64,000 bases of DNA, taken from positions 62,001 through 126,000 of the forward strand of contig JAHRYN010000005.1 of the NCBI GenBank assembly GCA_020621405.1. The letters run 5' to 3'. The notes below the pieces were generated by a model. The model worked only from the letters and a program-made list of their open reading frames with translations. It searched no databases and was not told where the DNA came from. How positions within the stretch are numbered: the stretch's first letter is position 1; every line of letters starts with the position of its first letter. Made by a program: the position numbers and the translations under genes. This DNA comes from Betaproteobacteria bacterium (GTDB lineage: Bacteria > Pseudomonadota > Gammaproteobacteria > Burkholderiales > Rhodocyclaceae). Below are positions 1 through 9,540 of the stretch, piece after piece.

Positions 1-199
1 TTACGTGATCGCCGACGCCGGTACCGAGATGGAGGAGAGCGAAGGCGTGCACATCCTGCCGATGCCGGAGAATTACGGTCTGCTGTCGCCGGTACTGCAC
101 GTGATCCCGTTGCAGTTGCTGGCGTACCATGCGGCTCTGGTCAAGGGCACCGATGTCGACAAGCCGCGCAATCTGGCGAAATCGGTGACCGTCGAGTAA
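1..199 (+). CDS. glmS: Glutamine-fructose-6-phosphate aminotransferase, C-terminal end (partial)
   Basis: Open from the left edge of the window (frame beginning at base 2) to a TAA at 197-199. The visible tail contains [20 protein letters not shown] and ends [11 protein letters not shown], the characteristic C-terminus of GlmS, the enzyme that makes glucosamine-6-phosphate from fructose-6-phosphate and glutamine for cell-wall and LPS synthesis. Only the last part of the second sugar-isomerase domain is present; the glutaminase domain lies outside the window. Confidence 0.93.
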   Translation, partial: YVIADAGTEMEESEGVHILPMPENYGLLSPVLHVIPLQLLAYHAALVKGTDVDKPRNLAKSVTVE

Positions 200-245
200 C
201 AGGGGGCGGCGCGCATTCGCCCGGTCGGAGCACCGAGAAACATCC

Positions 246-581
246 GTGATCGAAGATCTGTATTCCTATTTTCTGTACTTCCTGGCCGCCTGGCTGACCG
301 CGCTGATCGCCTTGCTGTTCGGCGCATACGCCGGGCCCGGCGCACCGCACATCAAAGGCAGCATTGCTCCCAATCTTCTGATCTACCTTCAGGTGTGGGT
401 GATCGTCGCGCTGTCGAAGCTCGCCTTCGGCTATTTCGGCTACCTGATGCAATGGCGCCCGACGATACAGGCCATCTATCCGGAGTTCGCGTTTCCGCTG
501 CTGCTGGGCGCCTACCTTGCCCGCATCCTGCTGCGCATCCAGGCGCAGAAGACGGCACTGAAACGTACCGCTCAGTCCTGA
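246..581 (+). CDS. Small integral membrane protein, unknown function
   Basis: 111 residues from a GTG start (M-I-E-D-L-Y). Three hydrophobic stretches are visible at about residues 8-27, 45-63 and 80-97, with a basic C-terminal tail (RIQAQKTALKRTAQS), so a three-helix inner-membrane protein with a cytoplasmic tail is likely. It follows glmS by 46 bases on the same strand and may be cotranscribed. I do not recognise the family. The start is the weakest point, since the upstream purine-rich stretch is only moderate. Confidence 0.6.
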   Translation: MIEDLYSYFLYFLAAWLTALIALLFGAYAGPGAPHIKGSIAPNLLIYLQVWVIVALSKLAFGYFGYLMQWRPTIQAIYPEFAFPLLLGAYLARILLRIQAQKTALKRTAQS

Positions 582-587
582 GCGTCG

Positions 588-620
588 CCTTCAATCGTGG
601 CGTGCGCCACCGATTGAAGG
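588..620. terminator. Hairpin between convergent genes
   Basis: Arms CCTTCAATCG-TGGCG and CGCCA(C)CGATTGAAGG pair over about 15 bp with one bulged base and a two-base loop. It lies between the membrane protein and the convergent outer-membrane protein gene. A second GC-rich hairpin (642-650 with 661-667) follows. Neither has a strong U-tract on the plus strand. Confidence 0.5.
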
Positions 621-667
621 TCAGCAGGCCTGAGCCCGGGACTCCCCCCGGACGGAATTGCGGGGGG

Positions 668-1417
668 TCAGAACTCGTATTCGGTCTGTATCCGGAAGGT
701 GGTGCGTGCCGTGGCGTCGGTCGCGCCGAACAGCAGGGCAGCGTTGTACTTGATCGCCTGCTTCGCGCCGGTCCTGAACTTGCCGAAGATGGCCGGTCCG
801 ACCTTGTGCTCCTGTTTCGAGGAGCGTGCCCAGTCGTCCCACTGGCCGAATGATCCGAAGGCCTGGGCGCCCCACTCGAAGCGCTCCGATTCGCGATATT
901 TCACCTGCGCCTGGTAGTGCAGCTCGGTGTCGAAGTGCTGGCTGACGTCGATGTGCCTCTGGATCAGCAGGTTCAGGTTGCCTTGCAGCTTGCCCCATTC
1001 GGACTGCAGCAGCGGGCCATAGGTCAGTTCATAACCCTCGGAGCGGTCCTCGGGGCGCTCGATCTCGAACAGGAAGCCGATATCGATCGGGAAACGGCCG
1101 GTTTCGATCAGCTGAAAGCGGTTTTCCCATTCCCAGGCATCGAAGGAGTTCGATGAGCCCGGCTCGCGCTTGTATTTGGCGTACAGCTCGGTGAACCACC
1201 AGGACGTAGCGCCCCAGCCCAGGCCGATCGACGTGGCAGTGCCGCTGCCTTCGCCGTGGCGCAAGCGCTCTATGCCCCACTTGAAGTCGATCTCCTTCTC
1301 CCCCTCCTCCACCGTGGGCATGACGACGTATTCGTTCGGTGCTGCGTGCAGCAGCGGAGCGTGCAGCAGGACAGGGCACAGTGCGCAGAGCACTGCTGCC
1401 AGACGGGCGGGGTGCAT
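668..1417 (-). CDS. Putative outer-membrane beta-barrel protein of the iron-uptake cluster
   Basis: 249 residues from the ATG at 1417, chosen because GGAG lies about 8 bases upstream and a signal peptide follows directly (hydrophobic core ending LLHA-AP near residue 26). The mature part has alternating aromatic and polar strands (GLGWGATSWWFTELYAKYK, FEWGAQAFGSFGQWDDW) and ends in EYEF with a terminal Phe, the usual BAM-recognition feature of outer-membrane proteins. It lies 43 bases downstream of the FTR1 permease on the same strand, so it is probably the last gene of that operon. No named family is recognised; a role in outer-membrane passage or sensing of iron is inference from context. 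Confidence 0.65.
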   Translation of the reverse strand: MHPARLAAVLCALCPVLLHAPLLHAAPNEYVVMPTVEEGEKEIDFKWGIERLRHGEGSGTATSIGLGWGATSWWFTELYAKYKREPGSSNSFDAWEWENRFQLIETGRFPIDIGFLFEIERPEDRSEGYELTYGPLLQSEWGKLQGNLNLLIQRHIDVSQHFDTELHYQAQVKYRESERFEWGAQAFGSFGQWDDWARSSKQEHKVGPAIFGKFRTGAKQAIKYNAALLFGATDATARTTFRIQTEYEF

Positions 1418-1460
1418 GTGAAACTCCGGATCGGAAGAGAGGTGGGGAAATGGGTGACGG

Positions 1461-2303
1461 TCAGGTACCCAGAACAGGGTTGGGGTGCCAGCGGCGCGCC
1501 TGACGCAGCCGCATCTGGCGGGTTGCGATGCCGATGATCGCAATGGCGCAGACATAGAACGCCAGCTGCAGACCTGACGGCCTCGCGTCGTAGCCGATCA
1601 GCGCGTGCAGGAAGGTGCCCAGCGGCGAATCCGCCGCCAGCAGCCAGGAGCTGTCCCACAGCGAGTCCGACCAGACCGTGACCAGTCCGGATTGAGCGAG
1701 CGTGCGGGCAAGCTGGCTGGCCAGCGCTGCAGCCAGCAAGAGCACCAGCGTGTTGGTGACGGCAAACAGGCGGTGCGGCCTGATGCGGGACAGACCGAAA
1801 TACATCAGCAGGCCGAGCAGCGAACCGGCCAGCAGGCCGAGTGCCGAGCCGATCAGCATGGTGTGCGAACCGCTGCTCGAACCGGTGACGAAGCCGGACA
1901 CGAACAGCACGGTTTCGGCGCCTTCACGCAGCACGGCCAGCCCGACCGCCAGCGCAAGCGCCCATGGCGCGCGCTCGCCGTCGCGTGTCGAGGTACCCAG
2001 CTGCTTCGCCTCCTGCGACATTTCGCGGCCGTGGGTCGATACCCAGATGCAGTGCCACGCCAGCATCAGCAGCGCGATGGTCAGGATCCACACATTCACC
2101 AGATCCTGACCGATGCCGTCGGCCCAGGCGCCGATGCTTTCGGCACCGGCCGCGAGTGCGAGTGCGCCGACCATTCCCGACATCACGCCGGCCGACAGCC
2201 AGAGTGTCCGGCCGGCAATGCCACGGGTCGCTGCGGCAACGATGCCGATGAACAGTGCGGCTTCCAGCGTCTCTCGAAAGACGATCAGCGCGGTGGCAAA
2301 CAT
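1461..2303 (-). CDS. ftrC: FTR1/EfeU-family iron permease
   Basis: 280 residues, about seven hydrophobic helices. Two REXXE iron-translocation motifs of the FTR1 family are intact: RETLE at residues 10-14 in helix 1 and REGAE at 126-130 in helix 4. These glutamates carry Fe(III) across the inner membrane after oxidation of ferrous iron. The cupredoxin gene lies 24 bases upstream, the arrangement of ftrB-ftrC in the Bordetella/Brucella ferrous-iron system. The P19-like FtrA and the ferredoxin-like FtrD of that system are not seen here. The gene symbol is by analogy. Probable Fur control from the site at 2711-2729. Confidence 0.85.
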   Translation of the reverse strand: MFATALIVFRETLEAALFIGIVAAATRGIAGRTLWLSAGVMSGMVGALALAAGAESIGAWADGIGQDLVNVWILTIALLMLAWHCIWVSTHGREMSQEAKQLGTSTRDGERAPWALALAVGLAVLREGAETVLFVSGFVTGSSSGSHTMLIGSALGLLAGSLLGLLMYFGLSRIRPHRLFAVTNTLVLLLAAALASQLARTLAQSGLVTVWSDSLWDSSWLLAADSPLGTFLHALIGYDARPSGLQLAFYVCAIAIIGIATRQMRLRQARRWHPNPVLGT

Positions 2304-2327
2304 GAGAAGTCTTTCGGTGGGAGCTGC

Positions 2328-2684
2328 TTATTCGGCGACGACCACGCCCTTTGCGGTCGCTTCGTTGTATTCGCCCCAGAAGTCATAGCGACCGGGTTTC
2401 AGCGGACCGATGAAGATCACGACCTTCGAGCCCGGAGGCACCAGCTTTTCGCGGTTGAGCTGGTGGCTTTCGAACTCTTCCGGCGTGTCGTCCTGGTTAT
2501 GCACGGTCAGTTTCACGCGCTGGTTTGCCGGAATCTTCAGCTCGGCCGGGTCGAACCGGTGGTTCCTGATGACCAGATTTGCTTCCGGGTCGCCCGCATG
2601 TGCAAATGCGCAGGCGCTGAGCATCGCCGTCGCAAGCAGACATCGGAGCGAAACTCCAAGGGTGAATCCGGTGTTCATCGCCAT
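2328..2684 (-). CDS. ftrB: Periplasmic cupredoxin-domain protein (FtrB-like)
   Basis: 118 residues: signal peptide (about 1-30, ending AFAHA-GD) followed by a single cupredoxin-like domain of about 88 residues of the EfeO-cupredoxin type (VIRNHRFDPAELKIPANQRV, then VPPGSKVVIFIGPLKPGRYDF). In FTR1-type systems such proteins bind or oxidise Fe(II) before delivery to the permease. It is the first gene of a minus-strand set with the permease (24-base gap) and an outer-membrane protein. A Fur-like site begins about 27 bases upstream of the start. Confidence 0.8.
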   Translation of the reverse strand: MAMNTGFTLGVSLRCLLATAMLSACAFAHAGDPEANLVIRNHRFDPAELKIPANQRVKLTVHNQDDTPEEFESHQLNREKLVPPGSKVVIFIGPLKPGRYDFWGEYNEATAKGVVVAE

Positions 2685-2710
2685 CCCTTCCAGAAATTGG
2701 TTTTGCGAAT

Positions 2711-2729
2711 GCTAATGCGAGTTGTTCTC
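2711..2729 (-). promoter_or_regulatory. Candidate Fur box upstream of the FTR1 operon
   Basis: GCTAATGCGAGTTGTTCTC matches 12 of 19 positions of the Escherichia coli Fur consensus, and the wider stretch (2705-2736) has the GCGA...TTCTCA...TTGC look of betaproteobacterial Fur sites. It lies 27 bases upstream of the cupredoxin ATG, a position able to block transcription when iron is sufficient. Confidence 0.55.
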
Positions 2730-2800
2730 AATTGCAAGGGTGTTCCCGTATTTGCCGGTCGAGGCGTGCTGCCGACATTCGTCCGCCGGCAGTGCCACCG

Positions 2801-4165
2801 TCAGTGCGTCAGGGTCTTGAATATCAGGCCGAGTGCCGCGCATGCCCCGATGACATGGATGACGTTTCGCCTGAATCGGAACAGTGCGACAGCCGCCGCT
2901 GCGGCAATCAGGGCGGACGGCAGGTCGAATGCGCCGGCAAAGCCTTGCGGCCACAGTACGTGATACCCGAAGAACAGCGCCAGATTGAGGATGACGCCGA
3001 CCACTGCGGCGGTGATGGCGGTCAGCGGCGCGGTGAATTTCAGATCGCCGTGCGTGGTTTCCACCAGCGGGCCGCCGGCCAGGATGAACAGAAAGGACGG
3101 CAGGAAGGTGAACCAGGTCACCAGCGAGGCTGCGACCGCGCCGGCCAGGAACAGGCTGTCCGGACCGAACACCGCTTTCACATAGCCGCCGACGAAACCG
3201 ACGAAGGCCACCACCATGATCAGCGGTCCGGGGGTTGTCTCGCCGAGTGCCAGACCGTCGATCATCTGTGTCGGCGAGAGCCAGCCGTAGTGGCCGACCG
3301 CCCCCTGATAGACATAGGGCAGCACGGCATAGGCACCGCCGAAGGTCAGCAGTGCCGCCTTGGTGAAGAACCAGCCCATCTGCGTCAGCGTGTGCTCCCA
3401 TCCGTACAGTGCGGTCAGCGCCGCCATCGGCACGCTCCACAGCAGTGCTCCGATGCCGGCAAGTGAAACGAGCCGGTGCCAGCGGAACAGCGCGTGTTCC
3501 GGCGTCGGCGTGTCGTCGTCGATCAGCGCCCGCCCGAACGATTTGTCGGCCTTGCCGTGACCGCCGCCGGCTCGGAACCTGGCCGGCGCGACCCGTCCGC
3601 CGACGTAGCCGATGAGCGCAGCAACCGCGACGATGGCCGGGAAGGGGACGTCCAGCGCGAAGATTGCGACGAAGGACGCGCCGGCGATCGCCCACAGCAC
3701 ATTGTTCTTCAGCGCGCGCGAGCCGATGCGGTGGGCGGCCTGCAGCACGATGGCGGTCACCGCCGGCTTGATGCCATAGAACAGCCCGGCGACCAGGGGG
3801 ACGTTGCCGAAGGCGATGTAGACCCAGGACAACGCGATCAGCAGCAGCAGCGACGGCAGCACGAACAGCGCGCCCGCGACGACGCCGCCACGGGTACGGT
3901 GCATCAGCCAGCCGATATAGGTCGCCAGCTGCTGGGCTTCGGGGCCGGGCAGCACCATGCAGTAGTTGAGCGCATGCAGGAAGCGCCGCTCCGAGATCCA
4001 GCGCCGGTTCTCGACCAGTTCCTGATGCATGATCGAAATCTGTCCGGCCGGTCCGCCGAAGCTGATGAAGCCGAGCTTGAGCCAGAATAGGAAGGCCTCG
4101 CGGAAGCTGACTGCGGGCGGACGGGACGCCTCGCCGGCGCTGCTGCTGTCGGCAGGTGGGTTCAT
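2801..4165 (-). CDS. chrA: Chromate efflux transporter ChrA
   Basis: 454 residues with about twelve hydrophobic segments, the usual length for a two-domain CHR-family protein. Both halves carry the family motifs: FISFGGPAGQ and PGPEAQQLATYIG in the first half, LLTFGGAYAVLPY and TPGPLI in the second. ChrA expels chromate from the cytoplasm using the proton-motive force. Its ATG overlaps the chrB stop in an ATGA junction, so the two are translationally coupled. Confidence 0.93.
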   Translation of the reverse strand: MNPPADSSSAGEASRPPAVSFREAFLFWLKLGFISFGGPAGQISIMHQELVENRRWISERRFLHALNYCMVLPGPEAQQLATYIGWLMHRTRGGVVAGALFVLPSLLLLIALSWVYIAFGNVPLVAGLFYGIKPAVTAIVLQAAHRIGSRALKNNVLWAIAGASFVAIFALDVPFPAIVAVAALIGYVGGRVAPARFRAGGGHGKADKSFGRALIDDDTPTPEHALFRWHRLVSLAGIGALLWSVPMAALTALYGWEHTLTQMGWFFTKAALLTFGGAYAVLPYVYQGAVGHYGWLSPTQMIDGLALGETTPGPLIMVVAFVGFVGGYVKAVFGPDSLFLAGAVAASLVTWFTFLPSFLFILAGGPLVETTHGDLKFTAPLTAITAAVVGVILNLALFFGYHVLWPQGFAGAFDLPSALIAAAAAVALFRFRRNVIHVIGACAALGLIFKTLTH

Positions 4166-5103
4166 GGTGCGGGCATTCCTTTTTCAAATGTGATGAGCAG
4201 TCCGTCGAATACGGCACTGGCTGCCGTCAGCAGCGCGTCGTCGGAGTCAAGTTTGTCGCGCAGGCCGGCCAGCACGCTTTCGACGCCCGCTGCCTCGGCC
4301 GGCGGCGCGCCGCCCAGATCGAGGTAATGCACCAGTGTGCCCAGGCGTCGCAGCGCCGGCTGCGTCAGGCCGAAACTTGCCAGCAGCACTTCGAAAGTGA
4401 CCTGCGCACCGGCATGACTGAAGCTCGCACCATCGAAATCGAAGCCGAGTGCCCCCGCCGGACGGTCCCCGGGCGAGTCCAGCCAGACAAAACGCGCCTC
4501 CGGGTCGATGAAGTGCCGGATCAGCCAGGCGCTGGCCAGCCGGTCCACCCATGGGCGGCTCCGGGTGGCCCAGGTCCGCCCGCGGTAGTCGGCGATGTTC
4601 AGCCGGGCGACAAGCCGGCCGGCATCGCCGGGCTCGTCGGGCGCCATCATGCGCGCAACGGTCCGCTCGACATCCTGCAGCACGGCGTCGGCGTGCGCGC
4701 GCTCGTGGCCGGGGAAAAAATCGATCGCCGACACGCTGTCGAAAGTCTTGCGCAGACGTCGTACCTGCCGGAATGCTTCCGTGGCGTTCGTGCCTGGCAA
4801 CTGCCCGAGCATCGCTGCGCTGTCGGCGATCAGGCGTTCGTAGTCCGCCGCACGGTTGAACATGGCGGTGAAGCCGCCGTCGTCCGGTTCCTCGACGCGC
4901 AGTACGCAGGCGGTGCCGCCGCCGGTGCGCACCCCGGTCCGGAGATTCTCGAACACCGTCCGGTTGTCGTCGCGCTCCGGCAGCAGATAGACGCCGTCGC
5001 GCAATACGGCCGCCCCGGCAGCCTTCAGTGCCCGCCAGGCACGCATGCGGGTCGCCGCATGGCCGGTTGGCAGGCTGATGATCAGAGCAATCCACTGGTT
5101 CAT
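4162..5103 (-). CDS. chrB: Chromate resistance protein ChrB
   Basis: 313 residues from the ATG at 5103 (MNQWIALIISLP); the longer open frame upstream has no support. The N-terminal region matches the ChrB regulatory domain, and the C-terminal half contains WATRSRPWVDRLASAWLIRH and FIDPEARFVW, the conserved core of the ChrB C-terminal family. ChrB is a chromate-responsive regulator or accessory protein needed for full ChrA resistance. It is transcribed first and coupled to chrA by a 4-base overlap. Confidence 0.9.
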   Translation of the reverse strand: MNQWIALIISLPTGHAATRMRAWRALKAAGAAVLRDGVYLLPERDDNRTVFENLRTGVRTGGGTACVLRVEEPDDGGFTAMFNRAADYERLIADSAAMLGQLPGTNATEAFRQVRRLRKTFDSVSAIDFFPGHERAHADAVLQDVERTVARMMAPDEPGDAGRLVARLNIADYRGRTWATRSRPWVDRLASAWLIRHFIDPEARFVWLDSPGDRPAGALGFDFDGASFSHAGAQVTFEVLLASFGLTQPALRRLGTLVHYLDLGGAPPAEAAGVESVLAGLRDKLDSDDALLTAASAVFDGLLITFEKGMPAP

Positions 5104-5272
5104 GTACCGTACTCTACACAAGCTGAATACATCTCTACGTAAACGGTTTTGCAAGCCGGTGGTCGTCAAGAGGCGATGGCATCGCTCATCCGCGCGCGGC
5201 TGACGGAGACGCGCCGGCAGGCTATGCTTCGCGCCCAGAAATTGGCGTTCATCAAGGCGGAGTGACGGGATC

Positions 5273-6067
5273 ATGAACCAGCAAACAGCAAGTGCATCGA
5301 TGGTGTCGCAGCCGCAGGACGATCAGCCGGGCACGACGCTGGCAGCGGCGGTTGCCGCCAGCACGCTTGCAACCAGCCCGTGCGAGCATCTCTACATGCG
5401 CGAAGTGTTCTCGCGGCACTTCTACGAGAAGCTGCTGGCGCTGATGCCGGCGCGCGAGCGCTTCCATGATCTGCGCCACAAGGATGCGATGCGAGCCGAT
5501 GGCAGCAGTTCGCGGCTGCGTATGTATCTGTATCCGGAACACCTGTGGCGCCTGCCGCCGGAACAGCGCGCCCTGTGGCGCAGCGTGTCCGACGCGCTGC
5601 GCTCGCCTGCGCTGCAGACCGCGTTCAAGCTCAAGTTCCGCAAGTCGCTGGAGACGCGCTTCGGCCGCAGCATCGATCAACTCGATTTCTACCCGATTCC
5701 CATCCTGGTGTGCGACCTGCCGGGCTACTGCATCGGCATACATGCCGACGTGCCGGCCAAGGCGATCACTGTCCAGTTCTATCTGCCGAAGGACACGAGC
5801 CAGCGCCATCTGGGCACGGTATTCCACTACGGCCGCAGCGGCGAGGACGCCGAGCGCACGGTGGCGATGGATTTCATGCCGGCCAGCGGCTATTCGTTCG
5901 CGGTCGTGGAAACCGAAAGCTGGCACAGCGTGCGCCGCACGACCGAGGCTGATGGCGATCGGTATTCCATCATGCTGACCTACTATGTGCAGGACAGTCC
6001 GAAGGACTGGTGGAAGCGTCGCTACGACCGCTTCCGCAGCTTCCTCGGCTTCGGCCCCAAGGGCTGA
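5273..6067 (+). CDS. 2-oxoglutarate/Fe(II) oxygenase-like protein
   Basis: 264 residues. The C-terminal half has the arrangement of a double-stranded beta-helix oxygenase: H157-A-D159 (GIHADVPAKAITVQFYLP), then H218 (ESWHSV), then R230 (DRYSIMLTYYV), which would be the HxD...H iron triad and the 2-oxoglutarate-binding arginine. An N-terminal helical region of about 100 residues precedes it. Proteins with this shape often act on sugars or peptides, but no substrate can be read here. It is a single gene followed directly by a strong terminator. Its start lies 169 bases from the divergent chrB start. Confidence 0.6.
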   Translation: MNQQTASASMVSQPQDDQPGTTLAAAVAASTLATSPCEHLYMREVFSRHFYEKLLALMPARERFHDLRHKDAMRADGSSSRLRMYLYPEHLWRLPPEQRALWRSVSDALRSPALQTAFKLKFRKSLETRFGRSIDQLDFYPIPILVCDLPGYCIGIHADVPAKAITVQFYLPKDTSQRHLGTVFHYGRSGEDAERTVAMDFMPASGYSFAVVETESWHSVRRTTEADGDRYSIMLTYYVQDSPKDWWKRRYDRFRSFLGFGPKG

Positions 6068-6087
6068 TCCTCTCGCCGGTGCCACAC

Positions 6088-6127
6088 CCAAACAAACAGG
6101 GCCGCTGATGCGGCCCTGTTTGTTTGG
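6088..6127 (+). terminator. Strong hairpin terminator
   Basis: A perfect 18-bp stem (CCAAACAAACAGGGCCGC and its complement) with a TGAT loop. The descending arm is T-rich (CCCTGTTTGTTTGG). It lies 20 bases after the oxygenase-like gene. Confidence 0.8.
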
Positions 6128-6165
6128 CGCGGTGCTGCTGTCTGCGACATCTGCACCGGGAAAAA

Positions 6166-6183
6166 GCGAGACACCTGTCTCGC
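6166..6183. promoter_or_regulatory. Activator-binding palindrome (UAS) upstream of the lipoprotein gene
   Basis: GCGAGACA-CC-TGTCTCGC is a perfect 8+2+8 palindrome. Its GAGACA-N2-TGTCTC core is identical to that of the palindrome at 15346-15363 upstream of acoX. It lies about 140 bases upstream of the -12 element of the sigma-54 promoter at 6302-6317, normal for an enhancer. A weaker half-matching site (GCGACA-TC-TGCACC) is centred 24 bases upstream. The likely ligand is the AcoR-like activator encoded at 13177-15216. Confidence 0.65.
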
Positions 6184-6301
6184 CGCTGTACAGATGCCGC
6201 CATCGCACGCCCCCGGCTGCAACGGTCACCGGACTTGCTCCGCCTTGCCAATCAAGGCTTTCGCCCAGGTTGTTCCGGTCGCCCCGGCAGGTCCGATCAA
6301 G

Positions 6302-6317
6302 TGGCATGGATGCTGCA
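6302..6317 (+). promoter_or_regulatory. Sigma-54 promoter of the lipoprotein gene
   Basis: TGGCATGGATGCTGCA has GG at -24 and GC at -12 separated by exactly ten bases, with TGGCA and TGCA matching the consensus. It lies about 100 bases before the ATG at 6419. With the palindrome upstream this is a coherent enhancer-dependent promoter. The 351-base stretch 6068-6418 otherwise holds only the terminator and these sites. Confidence 0.65.
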
Positions 6318-6418
6318 GTCAACCTGTTGCGCGACGTCGGGTGGCCCGTCCCGTCGGGCCGACGTGAAAACCGTCGGCTGTCCGCCGGCCCGCGCATCCA
6401 CCACAAAAAGGATTACCC

Positions 6419-7033
6419 ATGAAACCATCACTGTTGTCCGGATCCATGATCGCGCTGGCGCTGCTGTCCGGGTGTGCCGACCTGAAGATGCCGTCCTTGC
6501 CGTCACTTCCCAAGGCGCCGGCACCGGCCGCTGGCGCGCCGGTCGATTCCAACAAGCAATACTGGGCGAAGTACGATCACTCGCTGCAACCCGCAGCGGC
6601 CACGCCAGCAACGCCTTTATTCAAGAGTGCCGCAGCGGCGGCAGCGCCAGTCGTGGTGGCACCTGCTGACGCTGCCAGGGTGAGTGCGTGCGCCGAACCG
6701 TCCCAGGACGTCACGCTGAAGCTCATTTCGTCGCTCGAGGCGTCGGCTGCGCGGCCCGCTGCAGGAAAGCCGGGTAACTCGGCGGAATTCGATGCGTCGG
6801 TTGTCCGGCTGGCGGAGCGCGCGCAGATGCTTGCCTTCCTGCGGGAATCGCTGCACCGGACCTGCGAGCGTGCCGCCAGCGGTCAGATCACGAAGGACGA
6901 GGCATCCGCCGCGTACGGCAGGGTGATGGATTCGGTGCACAGCATCATCGAAACCGACCGCGACCGTGCCAAGGAATCCGCGGCAAAGGCCCTGAAGGAA
7001 TTGTCGCCGGAGCAGATCCGCGCGTTGAAGTGA
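6419..7033 (+). CDS. Alanine-rich lipoprotein, unknown function
   Basis: 204 residues from an ATG preceded by AAGGAT. The N-terminus is a signal peptide with a lipobox (LLSGC, Cys at residue 19), so the protein is lipidated and anchored in an envelope membrane. Then comes a Pro/Ala-rich low-complexity linker (about 24-90). The C-terminal domain is helical and charged (about 95-204) with two cysteines (SACAEPS, HRTCERA) that could form a disulphide. No family recognised. It is a single gene between strong hairpins, and its upstream region has a sigma-54 promoter and an activator palindrome shared with the acetoin and porin promoters. Confidence 0.8.
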   Translation: MKPSLLSGSMIALALLSGCADLKMPSLPSLPKAPAPAAGAPVDSNKQYWAKYDHSLQPAAATPATPLFKSAAAAAAPVVVAPADAARVSACAEPSQDVTLKLISSLEASAARPAAGKPGNSAEFDASVVRLAERAQMLAFLRESLHRTCERAASGQITKDEASAAYGRVMDSVHSIIETDRDRAKESAAKALKELSPEQIRALK

Positions 7034-7035
7034 GT

Positions 7036-7075
7036 GGCCATATCAGCCGGCGAAGCTTCGCCGGCTGATATGGCC
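7036..7075. terminator. Perfect 40-base palindrome, bidirectional terminator
   Basis: Twenty bases (GGCCATATCAGCCGGCGAAG) are followed immediately by their exact reverse complement. It begins three bases after the lipoprotein stop, between convergent genes. No U-tract follows on the plus strand. Confidence 0.65.
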
Positions 7076-7118
7076 TTCGGTGCGGACAGGAGGAGGCCGC
7101 ACCGGCCCGGTTCGAAGG

Positions 7119-7162
7119 AAAGCCCCCGGACTGCCTCCAGGTGGAAGCGGTCCGGGGGCTTT
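7119..7162 (-). terminator. Terminator of thiC
   Basis: The 13-base arms AAAGCCCCCGGAC and GTCCGGGGGCTTT enclose an 18-base loop. Read on the minus strand the stem ends in GGGCTTTCC, just beyond the thiC stop codon at 7168. Confidence 0.65.
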
Positions 7163-7167
7163 GTCGC

Positions 7168-9192
<2,025 letters not shown>

Positions 9193-9331
9193 TCACCCAG
9201 CAAATCGCTTTTATGGGAGGGCCGGCGGATTCGCGCTGCATCGCCCGGGTTCGCGCGGTCAGCCGGAATGCCGTCTGCATCCGGCCCGCCCGGTGTTCGG
9301 TTCCATGGTCCCGCAGATGCACGTCGCGACT

Positions 9332-9379
9332 CGATACAGCTGTCGCAGATTTATACGTCTCAGTTGGACATCTGTCGCA
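9332..9379. promoter_or_regulatory. Tandem activator sites (UAS) in the thiC-porin intergenic region
   Basis: Two imperfect palindromes, CGATACA-GC-TGTCGCA (9332-9347) and TTGGACA-TC-TGTCGCA (9364-9379), share the ACA-N2-TGTC core seen at 6166 and 15346. Their centres are 32 bases apart, three helical turns, so a dimer pair would bind the same DNA face. They lie about 86 and 118 bases upstream of the porin -12 element. The 441-base gap 9100-9540 otherwise shows only the two promoter candidates. Confidence 0.55.
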
Positions 9380-9443
9380 ATTCTCGCCGGGCGAATCTCA
9401 TCGGGTTTGAAAAAAATCCCTTCCATTTCAACGGAGTGGGCTC

Positions 9444-9459
9444 TGGCATGGATCCTGCC
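9444..9459 (+). promoter_or_regulatory. Sigma-54 promoter of the porin/PQQ dehydrogenase unit
   Basis: TGGCATGGATCCTGCC has the -24 GG and -12 GC ten bases apart and shares the TGGCATGGAT stretch with the promoter at 6302. Transcription would begin near 9470, leaving a leader of about 70 bases before the porin ATG. Confidence 0.6.
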
Positions 9460-9540
9460 AAAGAGCCAGTCGATGCGGTGTGCCGGACACCGGTACCGCG
9501 TTGGGACGTTGATTATTCAAACTCGACAATCGGAGGGGAT

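Noticed and set aside
1605-2963. A 452-codon plus-strand open frame across the FTR1 operon
   Set aside because: Antisense to the FTR1 permease and cupredoxin genes; low-complexity shadow translation.
4156-5142. A plus-strand 328-codon open frame over chrB
   Set aside because: Shadow of the well-supported ChrB gene.
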